From: an uncultured Ellagibacter sp. | Lineage (GTDB): Bacteria; Actinomycetota; Coriobacteriia; Coriobacteriales; Eggerthellaceae | Assembly: GCF_934617235.1 (NCBI RefSeq) | Contig: NZ_CAKTTZ010000012.1 | Location: forward strand, 1-53,945 | Direction: 5' to 3' | Length of the DNA: 53,945 nt | In this document: piece by piece, positions 26,551 to 34,457 of the stretch | Layout of the letters: every line of letters begins with the position of its first letter | How positions within the stretch are numbered: position 1 is the stretch's first letter | Translations under genes and position numbers: made by a program | Notes under the pieces: model-generated | Seen by the model: the letters and a program-made list of their open reading frames with translations, nothing else | Told to the model about the DNA's origin: nothing | The model's database searches: none

Positions 26551-27453
26551 CTACTTGCCTTCCCCCTCGGAAGCGCCAGCCAAATCTTCAGCTTCCACCT
26601 GGTCGATGACCTCGGCACTCGTCACCTTCTCCACTGCCTTGCCGCCCTCAACGGTCGTTCCAGCCGCAAGCTCCTGCTTCCACTTCGCATAATTCGACGC
26701 CCAACGCATCTGGATAAGCTCGAGCACGAAGGCGAACACCATGGCGAAGTACACCATGAGCTTCTCCATGTGCATGTCGAGCACCTCGATGCCCGAGTTG
26801 ATGCCAAGAGAATCAAGCACAAGCAGAATACCGATGACCGAGATGAAGCACAGGGCGAGAATCTTCATCTCGGTGTGCTTGTTGATGAAGTCGGAAATCG
26901 GATCGATGAACACCATCATCACAACAATAGCGATGACCACCGCCAGAATCATGATGATGAGGTAGTTCGCCAGACCCACCGCCGTGATGACCGAGTCGAT
27001 CGAGAAGACGACATCCATCACCATGATGGTGCCAATGGCCTGCGCAAGGCCGATCTGATGCTTGGCTTTGTGCTCTTCGGAGTGAGACGCCTTCTCCTCG
27101 GTAAGCGCAAGCACGTCGCGCATCTCGTCGATGCCCTTGTAGATGAGGTACGCGCCGCCGAGCAGCAACACGATGTCGCGCACCGAGAAACCGTGAGAGA
27201 AGAACCCGAGGTCAATCGTGAAGAGCGGGGCAACCATGTGCACGAGATAGCTCGCGAAGCAAAGGAAGATGCAGCGGGAGATCATCGCGCCAGCAAGGCC
27301 GAGCTTGCGCCCGATATGCTGCTTCTCCTTTGGCAGGCGATTCGAGGTGATCGAGATGAACACGATGTTGTCCACACCGAGCACGATCTCAAGAAAGATG
27401 AGCGTCACGAGGCTGATCCACGCCTCAGGGCTTGCAAAGATGGAAAGGTCCAC
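26551..27453 (-). CDS. terC: TerC family integral membrane protein, probable manganese exporter
   Basis: The 300-residue protein has about seven membrane helices and the two TerC acidic motifs, EIVLGVDNIVFI near the N-terminus and DVVFSIDSVITAVG after residue 145. Its C-terminal 45 residues are acidic and soluble. TerC relatives such as Alx and MeeF/MeeY export Mn2+ or metallate secreted proteins. The GTG start at 27453 has AAAAGGAG upstream. The manganese-type riboswitch in its leader supports a manganese role more directly than the name 'tellurium resistance'. Confidence 0.9.
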   Translation of the reverse strand: MDLSIFASPEAWISLVTLIFLEIVLGVDNIVFISITSNRLPKEKQHIGRKLGLAGAMISRCIFLCFASYLVHMVAPLFTIDLGFFSHGFSVRDIVLLLGGAYLIYKGIDEMRDVLALTEEKASHSEEHKAKHQIGLAQAIGTIMVMDVVFSIDSVITAVGLANYLIIMILAVVIAIVVMMVFIDPISDFINKHTEMKILALCFISVIGILLVLDSLGINSGIEVLDMHMEKLMVYFAMVFAFVLELIQMRWASNYAKWKQELAAGTTVEGGKAVEKVTSAEVIDQVEAEDLAGASEGEGK

Positions 27454-27506
27454 TGTCGTCGTCTCCTTTTCAGTCCTGGCCTTCTCGTCAAAATGCTCGG
27501 GGGTAT

Positions 27507-27660
27507 AAAAAAAGACTCATGGCGCACCGACGGAATCGATGCGCCATGAGTCTCGCTATTTCAGACACGCCAGATCCGCCTTATGGCGAACCACGATGTT
27601 GAACGTGCCGCGCGTATGTCGCGCCAGCTACTCCCCCACGGGCAGTGGGTATCCTACCAT
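27507..27660 (-). ncRNA. yybP-ykoY type manganese riboswitch with expression-platform terminator
   Basis: Reading the minus strand, the leader carries GGGGGAGTAGC (27637-27627), GTTCAACATCG in the middle, and GCGAGACTC on the 3' side, matching the conserved loops of the yybP-ykoY aptamer. A 13-bp terminator stem GACTCATGGCGCA/TGCGCCATGAGTC (27514-27552) with seven T residues follows. The 5' terminator arm can also pair, via CATGG, with CCATG at the 5' end of the aptamer. Ligand binding would therefore block the terminator, an ON switch as expected for an Mn2+ exporter. Confidence 0.82.
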
Positions 27661-27678
27661 GGAGCCTTGAACGGGCAA

Positions 27679-27687
27679 TGCTATAAT
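27679..27687 (+). promoter_or_regulatory. Extended -10 promoter of the 27721 gene
   Basis: TGCTATAAT is a perfect -10 with the TGn extension, 33 bases upstream of the ATG; no -35 is needed or seen. The minus-strand transcript of the terC leader must start in the same area, so the two promoters probably overlap. Confidence 0.6.
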
Positions 27688-27720
27688 CGGCGAAATGCAC
27701 AAACCGTACAGGAGTGAAGC

Positions 27721-28521
27721 ATGACAACCGATTCATTCGAAGATACGCCTTACCATAAGCACGCGCCCGAATTCACTGACGTCGAGGGCTCCGTGAAGTA
27801 CATGGACGGCTCGAGCCTTGCAAGGCCGTTCGACCTCCCCCGCAAATCATACGCCCTGGTCGGGATCTTCATTATTGTTGCTGCCCTTATCGGCGCCTTC
27901 ATGTTCATGAAGTACTACGATGGCGTATACGGTGCACCCGCACGCGCGCAGCAGACGGTCGCCAGCAATCTCGCGCGCGAAGTGAACTACGATATCCCCA
28001 ACCTCACGACGTATATGGAAAGCACCGATGACGCGATCAAGCAGGCGCTCGTCGATGCGGGATACACCACCTACGAGACGACCAAGGAAGGCGAGTACCC
28101 CGACGGCGGCTTCGACATCGTGAAGCTTCCGAGTGACGTGACCCTCGCCGAGGCTGGCGTGATGTACGCAAGCGGCATCTCGAGCCTCTCAGCGACGGAC
28201 GCCTCGCGTCTTTTGAAGGGCTCGTGGACGCTGTCAGTCAACCGTTCGGGCACGACCGACATGAAACTGAAGTTCGCCGACTTCTCATCGGGCGGCGTTG
28301 ACGCGGCCATTCAGAACGCGATCAATGTTTCGGGGCTCGCCGAGGCTCCCGTTGTCGACTCGGGAACCGACAACGCGGGGAACACGTATCGCTCCGGCAC
28401 GGTTGAAGCGAACGGCACAACGTACAACTGGCGCGTTTCCGCCATTCCGCTGTCGAGCGTCTATAAAATCAAGGGGCTTCCCGATACCGCGATCTATGTC
28501 GGCATACGCATGACGAAGTAA
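27721..28521 (+). CDS. Single-pass membrane protein of unknown function
   Basis: I do not recognise this 266-residue protein. It has an acidic cytoplasmic N-terminus (1-40), one membrane helix (about 44-63) and a roughly 200-residue outer domain. The start at 27721 is preceded by AGGAG at 8 bases. The outer part is rich in Thr, Ser, Asp and Ala, has no cysteine, and shows no catalytic motif. The net topology (N-in, no cleavable signal) suggests an anchored extracytoplasmic protein. It stands alone between the divergent terC leader and tRNA-Val. Composition matches the host, so recent transfer is unlikely. Confidence 0.75.
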   Translation: MTTDSFEDTPYHKHAPEFTDVEGSVKYMDGSSLARPFDLPRKSYALVGIFIIVAALIGAFMFMKYYDGVYGAPARAQQTVASNLAREVNYDIPNLTTYMESTDDAIKQALVDAGYTTYETTKEGEYPDGGFDIVKLPSDVTLAEAGVMYASGISSLSATDASRLLKGSWTLSVNRSGTTDMKLKFADFSSGGVDAAIQNAINVSGLAEAPVVDSGTDNAGNTYRSGTVEANGTTYNWRVSAIPLSSVYKIKGLPDTAIYVGIRMTK

Positions 28522-28617
28522 GAGGCGAACGACGGCTCCGAGCGCCACTTGCGGCAAGACCCTTCAAGGCGAGGATGCAGGTTGCAACCAGAACGGATTT
28601 CCTATCCAACCAAACTT

Positions 28618-28669
28618 TTTCAAAAAAGTTGAAATTGGGGGTTGGCAAAGTATCTCGTTCTGGTAAACT
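28618..28669 (+). promoter_or_regulatory. tRNA-Val promoter with upstream palindrome
   Basis: TTGGCA (28642-28647) and TAAACT (28664-28669) are 16 bases apart. The 19-base element TTTCAAAAAAGTTGAAATT lies at 28618-28636, five bases before the -35. The spacer and -10 share CTCGTTCTGGTAA with the tRNA-Leu promoter. Confidence 0.7.
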
Positions 28670-28718
28670 ATCGTCTTGTTGACGCGCCAAACAGAAACGC
28701 GGAGCGGAAACAAATCAT

Positions 28719-28793
<75 letters not shown>

Positions 28794-28800
28794 TGAATCC

Positions 28801-28836
28801 AAGAGCCAGGCAAAGCGCTTGGCTCTTTTGTTTTTC
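28801..28836 (+). terminator. Intrinsic terminator after tRNA-Val
   Basis: The stem AAGAGCCA/TGGCTCTT is followed by TTGTTTTTC, eight bases past the tRNA CCA. Confidence 0.8.
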
Positions 28837-29165
28837 AGAAAGCGACTTCGCAGGCTCGAGCATCCAGGCCTTCCTGTGCATCCTGCGTATCCTAGACAAC
28901 CCGAGCAGCCTGGGCACTGTGCTGCCAGCCACTCTTCCAACGACGTTTAACGTCTTCAACGTGATCTCCATCCAGACGCCGAAGAGGTCAACGATCTACG
29001 GCAAACCGCCAAACTGAGGCAGTTCTAATGGGATACCTCGGTTTTCGTGCCAGAATTTCCCCTTTTCACTGCACTTTTTAATGCGAGAGGAATACAAGGC
29101 CCCTCAACGCATCGCAACGGAAGGGCTTCGTCGCCTAACCGAAAAGTTAAAGTAGTTATGTCACG
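28837..29165. other. Non-coding gap between tRNA-Val and the first methyltransferase gene
   Basis: No gene is supported here. Short open frames exist on both strands, but none has a start with a ribosome site or a recognisable product. No clear terminator hairpin follows the methyltransferase stop at 29166. No copy of the tRNA-Val 3' end was found on the far side of the restriction cluster, so an integrase-type att site is not supported. Confidence 0.5.
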
Positions 29166-30425
29166 TTAACGCAGTTGTGCTGCAATCTGTTTGCCGATGA
29201 GATGTGGGATTCCCACGACGAGCGCATTGCCCATGCAGAACGCACGATGGCCGTCAGTCATTCCATCATTTGTCCAGCCCCTTGGGAAGCCCTGCAGCTG
29301 GTCGAGCTCGTCAGGAACGAGACGACGATAGCGACCGTCGATTTCCACAATATGCTTGAAACGGGACGCCCCTGAGCCGCCCTCACCAGTCAGAATCGTA
29401 CGAGACGGGTTGGTAAGCAAATCGGGAAACGCCATCGAACCTTCCGAGTAGTGATACTTGAAACCCGTCTGCTTATTGACGCGCTCCTCGCTTTTAGAAC
29501 CTTTGAGGTAGCGCCACTTCTCAAGCTTTTCCTCAGGGATATAAAACGCCTCTGGAACCTCTTCCGATGGGATAATCACATCACCAAGCGTTCGGCGCTC
29601 GCCGTCGAAATCCTCGACAACATTGCACGTGACAACTTGGAAATCCCTCATCGCACCCGCAGTGCCGAACGGAGATTTTCCCTTTCCGCCAACGTTGAAG
29701 GACTGCGTAGCCTCATATGGGTCCTTCGGCACAGAAAACTCTGCGAAGGACTCTGGCTCAACAATCGGCAATGCAGACGACAACACACCAGCCTTGATGC
29801 GCTCTTCGAGATTCCAGTTCTCAGAAGTGAGCTCAGCATAAATGTAAACCCGTTTACGACGCTGAGGAAAACCATATTCGGCGCTGTTAACCACTCGCCA
29901 TTCAACGGAATAACCGAGGTCAGAAAGACATGACAGCATGATAGCGAAATCGCGCCCGCGCTGCGAAGCCGGACTCTTCAAAAGACGGTCGACATTTTCA
30001 AGCAGAACATATCGAGGCTCCTTCAAATGGAGGAACCTATAGATATCCCACCACAGAACGCCCTTCTTGCCCTCAATGCCACCAGCCTTTGCGAGCGGCT
30101 TTGCCACCGAGTAATCTTGGCAAGGAAAGCCACCGACAACCATATCGACATCGGGAATGTCTATCTCACCATTCTCGTACGCATCAAGTACCTTATTGAT
30201 GTCCTCATTTACGCAGCTATCTTCCCCAAAACGCTCTTCATAACAGCGCCAGGCGAATTGTTTGCTGTCATTTCCGGGCGGCTCCCATTGGTTTGCCCAA
30301 ATCGTTTCAAAAGGACCCGCCGACGGCATATCGAATTCCGGATGTTCCGGGTTGCAGTACCCCTCCAAACCAAGGCGAAAGCCTCCTACGCCGGCGAAAA
30401 GCTCGGCCACTTTAATGGTATTCAT
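29166..30425 (-). CDS. DNA cytosine-5 methyltransferase of a Sau3AI-like system
   Basis: The 419-residue enzyme adds a methyl group to C5 of cytosine. Motif I is ELFAGVGGFRLGLE, motif IV GGFPCQDYSVAKP with catalytic C102, motif VI VLLENVDRLL, motif VIII PQRRKRVYIY and motif X MGNALVVGIPHLIG. The target-recognition domain lies between VIII and IX. Its partner is a Sau3AI-like endonuclease, so the expected product is GAT-m5C. The ATG at 30425 has AAGGAGA at 8 bases. It has its own promoter 130 bases downstream of the endonuclease gene. Base composition is more AT-rich than the flanks, suggesting acquisition. Confidence 0.92.
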   Translation of the reverse strand: MNTIKVAELFAGVGGFRLGLEGYCNPEHPEFDMPSAGPFETIWANQWEPPGNDSKQFAWRCYEERFGEDSCVNEDINKVLDAYENGEIDIPDVDMVVGGFPCQDYSVAKPLAKAGGIEGKKGVLWWDIYRFLHLKEPRYVLLENVDRLLKSPASQRGRDFAIMLSCLSDLGYSVEWRVVNSAEYGFPQRRKRVYIYAELTSENWNLEERIKAGVLSSALPIVEPESFAEFSVPKDPYEATQSFNVGGKGKSPFGTAGAMRDFQVVTCNVVEDFDGERRTLGDVIIPSEEVPEAFYIPEEKLEKWRYLKGSKSEERVNKQTGFKYHYSEGSMAFPDLLTNPSRTILTGEGGSGASRFKHIVEIDGRYRRLVPDELDQLQGFPRGWTNDGMTDGHRAFCMGNALVVGIPHLIGKQIAAQLR

Positions 30426-30494
30426 GGCACGTTTCTCCTTAGCTGCTGTGCCCATAATATGAATTGCGCCTGCAATCTGTGCAGTGCGGACGTT

Positions 30495-30527
30495 ATTGTA
30501 ACCGATCAACATCCATATGTGAAGATC
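30495..30527 (-). promoter_or_regulatory. Methyltransferase promoter flanked by GATC sites
   Basis: On the minus strand TTCACA (30518-30523) and TACAAT (30495-30500) are spaced by exactly 17 bases. One GATC (30524-30527) abuts the -35 and a second (30504-30507) lies in the spacer near the -10. Confidence 0.6.
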
Positions 30528-30555
30528 CGATTATGGGACAGGCGGATAAAAAGCA

Positions 30556-32067
30556 CTAACCTTTCTCACCGCCGCAGTCATCATTGCCCACTAACTCAAC
30601 GATGCCGTACACGTAGTCGTTATTCAGCCAGAAGCTCTGTGTTGTCATCCATCGCCCATCTGGCAGCGGTGAAGCATGTTTCTCAACATCCCCTATTTCG
30701 GAGCCATCCATAAAGCGATACGCGCTTTTACCCGTATGCGGGCGAACATGTGCAACAGGATTGTCTTGCTTGCCAGGCAGATTGTTCTTAACGGCTATCT
30801 TGCCGTTCTTCTGCCTTGTTTGCACAAGCTCGACGCCATCAGCGATGACTTCCCTCGTCTTATCCCAAACATCGTGCAACGGTCCTTCAAGGTCAGCGAT
30901 CGGCATGCTCCAAAAACGAGCACCACGTAACATCATCTCTCCATCAACCTGTTGGAAGACAACGAAGAGGAATCTCGTCTCGTTAAAATACGTGAATAGG
31001 TCCGAGTGCTCCCAATCCTCTTCTTCGAGGAGCTCAACAAAGTCGAACGTATCGAGTGACAGGCTCTCTTTAATTCCTCCCTGCGGTCTCACCCTAACAG
31101 TTCGAACGCTTATGCCTGCTTTCTCAAACTCCCGCGCGTTCTCGCTGTGCAATCCAAGCAGCCTGTACGTAATCGAAACCCATTGCGCCTTGTTCCCCGT
31201 ATAGTCAAGTCCAAGCATCTCGCATAGCTGTTTGTCAGTTTTGCCAGCATGAGCATTGATTACGGACAGTACGTATTCGTCAAAGGTCTGTTCGCTCAAC
31301 AAGGAAGCGTCTTCGACGATGCTCTCGGCAACTTCTGGCTCGCTCATAATGTAATGGTGCAACACGTAGTCCATGTACTGACGCTTGAAGCAGAAGTTTC
31401 GCTGCTTCGCCTGCCGGCCAGGGTTCCGATATTGGTTCACCCAGGACTTTGTGGCAGTCGAACCTTTGGTACATGCACCAAGATAGCGAGTGAGGCTTTC
31501 GCTGAGCATGTCCGCCTCGCCGTCCATCACCATCTTTTGAATTAACTCGTAATCCTGCTTGATGATAGCCCAGTCGACATCAGACGGCGTGAACATAACC
31601 ACGTAACTGATTTTCTGGTCGAGCTTTTCGATTGAACGATTGCGTTCATAATAAATGAGAAGTATCAAGGAAGCTTTATGCCAAACGCCCGAATTATCAA
31701 GCTCAGCTTCGATACGTTCGTCGTAATGAATGTTGGTAATTGAAAGACGCTCGCCAGCTGACAACTCACCATCCTTTTTAACATCATAGCAAGTTGCCTT
31801 CAGCTCAACACCAGCATCTGGGAAATCAGGATGCTCGTCACTATTCGCCTTATAACCGAAGTAACGTTCTTCAATAAGCGTGCCCATTCCGCCTTTGAAT
31901 TTGACATTACCATAATCTTTAGATGAGGTGGCATCAGGCGTTATACCAAGCGCGAGAACCTCCCGAAATGAATGGCCAATAAGCTTCTTGGCATATCGTA
32001 ACAGCTCATCAGGATTGCTAAGGTCGAGCGCCCTGCATTCATCGGGTGAAACTTTCCACACTGGCAT
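30556..32067 (-). CDS. Sau3AI-family type II restriction endonuclease (MutH-like), probable GATC specificity
   Basis: The 503-residue protein has a MutH-fold catalytic domain at the N-terminus. E67, D81, E88 and K90 in MGTLIEERYFGY and PDFPDAGVELKAT match the MutH catalytic set. The second half is a further MutH-like domain, as in Sau3AI, with SLTRYLGACTKG, QAKQRNFCFK and the C-terminal NNLPGKQDNPVAHVRPH. Sau3AI is about the same length and cuts at GATC; the same site is inferred here. The ATG at 32067 has GGGAG at 8 bases. Gene order is endonuclease then methyltransferase. Confidence 0.88.
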   Translation of the reverse strand: MPVWKVSPDECRALDLSNPDELLRYAKKLIGHSFREVLALGITPDATSSKDYGNVKFKGGMGTLIEERYFGYKANSDEHPDFPDAGVELKATCYDVKKDGELSAGERLSITNIHYDERIEAELDNSGVWHKASLILLIYYERNRSIEKLDQKISYVVMFTPSDVDWAIIKQDYELIQKMVMDGEADMLSESLTRYLGACTKGSTATKSWVNQYRNPGRQAKQRNFCFKRQYMDYVLHHYIMSEPEVAESIVEDASLLSEQTFDEYVLSVINAHAGKTDKQLCEMLGLDYTGNKAQWVSITYRLLGLHSENAREFEKAGISVRTVRVRPQGGIKESLSLDTFDFVELLEEEDWEHSDLFTYFNETRFLFVVFQQVDGEMMLRGARFWSMPIADLEGPLHDVWDKTREVIADGVELVQTRQKNGKIAVKNNLPGKQDNPVAHVRPHTGKSAYRFMDGSEIGDVEKHASPLPDGRWMTTQSFWLNNDYVYGIVELVGNDDCGGEKG

Positions 32068-32120
32068 AATCAGTCTCCCACTATCCAAAACAAGAACCTG
32101 CTTATGATTGGCGTGAGCTC

Positions 32121-32148
32121 ATGATACCTGGATTCTCGAGTTTCGCAA
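32121..32148 (-). promoter_or_regulatory. Candidate endonuclease promoter
   Basis: On the minus strand TTGCGA (32143-32148) and TATCAT (32121-32126) are 16 bases apart, about 55 bases upstream of the ATG at 32067 and just past the tRNA-Gly terminator. Confidence 0.45.
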
Positions 32149-32162
32149 AAGTTGTTTATGCC

Positions 32163-32195
32163 AAAAAAACGACCCGGTCGAGTGACCGGGTCGTT
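32163..32195 (-). terminator. Intrinsic terminator after the tRNA-Gly pair
   Basis: A 12-bp perfect stem AACGACCCGGTC/GACCGGGTCGTT with a four-base loop is followed on the minus strand by seven T residues. Confidence 0.92.
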
Positions 32196-32203
32196 GGAGA
32201 TTC

Positions 32204-32279
32204 TGGAGCGGACAACGGGGTTCGAACCCGCGACCCCCACCTTGGCAAGGTGGTGCTCTACCAGCTGAGCCATGTCCGC
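32204..32279 (-). tRNA. tRNA-Gly (anticodon GCC), downstream copy
   Basis: The minus strand reads GCGGACA...TGTCCGC plus TCCA, with anticodon arm CCACC-TTGCCAA-GGTGG giving GCC. It is identical over its length to the copy at 32321. Confidence 0.95.
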
Positions 32280-32287
32280 ATATAAAC

Positions 32288-32311
32288 AGCCTAGATATTA
32301 ATCTAGGCTGT
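32288..32311 (-). terminator. Hairpin between the two tRNA-Gly genes
   Basis: A 10-bp perfect stem CAGCCTAGAT/ATCTAGGCTG with a four-base loop is followed on the minus strand by TTTATA. It may attenuate or mark processing between the two tRNAs. Confidence 0.6.
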
Positions 32312-32320
32312 GAGATCACA

Positions 32321-32396
32321 TGGAGCGGACAACGGGGTTCGAACCCGCGACCCCCACCTTGGCAAGGTGGTGCTCTACCAGCTGAGCCATGTCCGC
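32321..32396 (-). tRNA. tRNA-Gly (anticodon GCC), upstream copy
   Basis: An identical sequence to the tRNA-Gly at 32204-32279, with CCA encoded. It lies first behind the promoter at 32408. Confidence 0.95.
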
Positions 32397-32407
32397 GTCG
32401 CGAGGTA

Positions 32408-32436
32408 GTATATTACGCCTTTCTACCTCTTTGCGC
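32408..32436 (-). promoter_or_regulatory. Promoter of the tRNA-Gly pair
   Basis: On the minus strand TTGCGC (32431-32436) and TAATAT (32408-32413) are 17 bases apart, with an AT-rich inverted repeat directly upstream. The two hexamers equal those of the tRNA-Leu promoter. Confidence 0.6.
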
Positions 32437-32438
32437 AA

Positions 32439-32470
32439 CCCCTAATCTCATATTTTTTAAGATTAAGGGG
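32439..32470 (-). terminator. AT-rich inverted repeat between secG and tRNA-Gly
   Basis: CCCC(T)TAATCT pairs with AGATTAGGGG with one bulge. It lies 10 bases after the secG stop and directly before the tRNA-Gly -35, so it could be the secG terminator, an UP-like element, or both. The T run after it is poor. Confidence 0.45.
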
Positions 32471-32479
32471 AGACACTCC

Positions 32480-32734
32480 TTATCGGGAAATCGATCCCTG
32501 AGGATAAATCACCATCAGCACGAGAAGGGACACGATGAAAATAATCGCGAAGATGATCGTGATGCGATCAAGGTTCTTCTCGACGATGCTCGTACCCGTC
32601 TGCGTGGAATACACCGAACTGGCGATCATATCGGAGATGCCGGTGCCCTTGCCAGAATGCAGCAAGATGAAGATGATCAAGCCAACGCCGGAGATGACCA
32701 GCAGAATCAGCATGAGGATGAGCAATGGATTCAA
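32480..32734 (-). CDS. secG: Preprotein translocase subunit SecG
   Basis: The 84-residue membrane protein has two hydrophobic helices (2-22 and 58-77) joined by the conserved loop LLHSGKGTGISDMIASS. It assists SecYE in protein export. The start is a TTG at 32734, since the first ATG is at codon 8 inside helix 1; AAGAG lies upstream. It has its own promoter behind a hairpin, so it may be uncoupled from the upstream glycolytic genes. Confidence 0.93.
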   Translation of the reverse strand: MNPLLILMLILLVISGVGLIIFILLHSGKGTGISDMIASSVYSTQTGTSIVEKNLDRITIIFAIIFIVSLLVLMVIYPQGSISR

Positions 32735-32802
32735 AACGTTACTCTTTTCGTTACTCGGTTTCTATCTGTAGCGCATCGCACGCAACCATACGCAAGTTAT
32801 AG

Positions 32803-32831
32803 ATTATACGGGAAACGACATAACGAGACAA
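32803..32831 (-). promoter_or_regulatory. secG: secG promoter
   Basis: On the minus strand TTGTCT (32826-32831) and a perfect TATAAT (32803-32808) are spaced by 17 bases, about 70 bases upstream of the TTG start. Confidence 0.72.
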
Positions 32832-32865
32832 GGGCTTCCCCGCCAAATCCTGGCCAGGGAAGCCC
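32832..32865 (-). terminator. Hairpin after gpmI
   Basis: A 9-bp stem GGGCTTCCC/GGGAAGCCC lies 35 bases past the gpmI stop, and the secG -35 box begins at its edge. The following TTGTCTC is a weak T tract, so termination may be partial. Confidence 0.5.
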
Positions 32866-32900
32866 CCTACACGAATCGTCCGCAAAATCCATTCGATAAT

Positions 32901-34457
32901 TTAGGCGAGCAGGCTCTTCCCCGTCATCTCATGGGGTACTTCGACGCCCATTGCCGTCAGCATCGTCGGAGCGATATCGCAAAGCGCGCCCTCCTCCCCC
33001 GAAAGGCGAAGCCCGCGCCCCGAGAAATCGGCAAGCGCGAACGGCACCGGCGCTGTCGTGTGCGCGGTATGGGGAGAGCCGTCCTCGGCAAGCATCTTGT
33101 CGGCGTTGCCGTGGTCGGCAGTGACGAAGGCGACACCCCCAGCCCGCTTCACAGCAGCGAGCACCTGCGCAACACCCGCATCGACCGCCTCAACAGCGGC
33201 AACCGCAGCGGGGATAACGCCCGTGTGCCCCACCATGTCGCAGTTCGCGAAGTTTACGATATACACGTCCGCCTCACCGGCGTCGATCGCCTGCGCCAAA
33301 TCGCGCGCAACCTCAGGCTCGCTCATCTCGGGCTGCAAATCGTAGGTCGCAACCTTGGGGCTGGCGACAAGCTGGCGCTCCTCCCCCGCCTTAGGTTCCT
33401 CGCGGCCGCCGTTCAGGAAGAAGGTGACATGCGCGTACTTCTCAGTCTCCGCGATGTGGTACTGGCGAAGCCCCTGCGTCGCAAGCACATCGGCAAAGAC
33501 ATTGTCAGGAAACTCCTTCGGGAATGCCACAGGTGCGGGGATATCGGGGTCGTATTCGGTCAAGCACACGAAATTCACCTGCGGGAATACCGATCGCTCG
33601 AACCCGTTGAATGCAGGATCGACGAACGCACGCGTCAATTCTCGCGCCCGATCGGGCCTGAAATTGAAGAAGATCACGCCGTCGCCGTCGCGAACTCCGC
33701 GTGAATCCAGAGCACACGGAACCACAAATTCGTCGGTAACGCCTTCTGTAGATGAATCCGCCACTACGTCGCAAGCTCCGCGGTCAACGGAAGGTGTCGC
33801 GCAAACAATCGCCTCCCACGCCTTCCGCACGCGATCCCAACGCTTATCGCGATCCATCGCGAAATAGCGCCCGGAAATCGACGCAATGCGAACCTTGTTT
33901 TCCCATCCCCTCGAGACGATGAGCTGCTCGAGCTCGGCAACATAGCCCTCGCCGCTCGAAGGCGGCACATCGCGCCCATCGAGGAAGCAATGCACGCGGA
34001 TATCCCGAAGCCCGCGCGTGACCGCATGCTCGAGAATCGCGAAGAGATGTTCATTGCTCGAATGCACGCCGCCATCGGAGAGAAGCCCCATGACATGCAG
34101 CGCACGGCCCGGCTCCTTCGACGAATCGAGGCACTCGTTGATGACCTCGTTCTCATCGATGGACCCCGTACGGCAGGCGCGATCGATGCGCGTGAGTTCC
34201 TGATGGACAACGCGCCCCGCCCCGATGTTCAAGTGGCCGACCTCGGAGTTGCCCATCTGACCCTCGGGCAGACCGACGGCCTCACCCGACGCCTGAAGGC
34301 GCGTGCACTCGCCAGCGAAAAGCTCGTCGAGAAACGGCGTGCTCGCAAGCGAGATGGCATTGCCGGGACCTGCAGGCGCAAGCCCGAAGCCATCCATAAT
34401 GACAAGGCACACAGGAAGCGCAAGGCCCTCGCGTGCAGACGAATCGAGAGCACCCAT
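32901..34457 (-). CDS. gpmI: 2,3-bisphosphoglycerate-independent phosphoglycerate mutase
   Basis: The 518-residue metalloenzyme interconverts 3- and 2-phosphoglycerate. Family features are CLVIMDGFGLAPAGPGNA, the phosphoserine segment GQMGNSEVGHLNIGAGR, and the C-terminal metal ligands in FANCDMVGHTG and VTADHGNADKM. The ATG at 34457 overlaps the tpiA stop as TAATG, so translation is coupled. The longer reading to 34658 lies inside tpiA and is rejected. It ends the gap-pgk-tpiA-gpmI run. Confidence 0.96.
   Translation of the reverse strand: MGALDSSAREGLALPVCLVIMDGFGLAPAGPGNAISLASTPFLDELFAGECTRLQASGEAVGLPEGQMGNSEVGHLNIGAGRVVHQELTRIDRACRTGSIDENEVINECLDSSKEPGRALHVMGLLSDGGVHSSNEHLFAILEHAVTRGLRDIRVHCFLDGRDVPPSSGEGYVAELEQLIVSRGWENKVRIASISGRYFAMDRDKRWDRVRKAWEAIVCATPSVDRGACDVVADSSTEGVTDEFVVPCALDSRGVRDGDGVIFFNFRPDRARELTRAFVDPAFNGFERSVFPQVNFVCLTEYDPDIPAPVAFPKEFPDNVFADVLATQGLRQYHIAETEKYAHVTFFLNGGREEPKAGEERQLVASPKVATYDLQPEMSEPEVARDLAQAIDAGEADVYIVNFANCDMVGHTGVIPAAVAAVEAVDAGVAQVLAAVKRAGGVAFVTADHGNADKMLAEDGSPHTAHTTAPVPFALADFSGRGLRLSGEEGALCDIAPTMLTAMGVEVPHEMTGKSLLA

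Noticed and set aside
28837..29165. Transposase or integrase remnant beside tRNA-Val
   Set aside because: Short frames such as the one ending in SIQTPKRSTIYGKPPN gave no recognisable transposase or recombinase motif.
32204..32396. Tandem near-identical 76-base blocks as a possible CRISPR or repeat array
   Set aside because: Both blocks fold as tRNA-Gly(GCC); there are only two and the gap is a hairpin, not a spacer.
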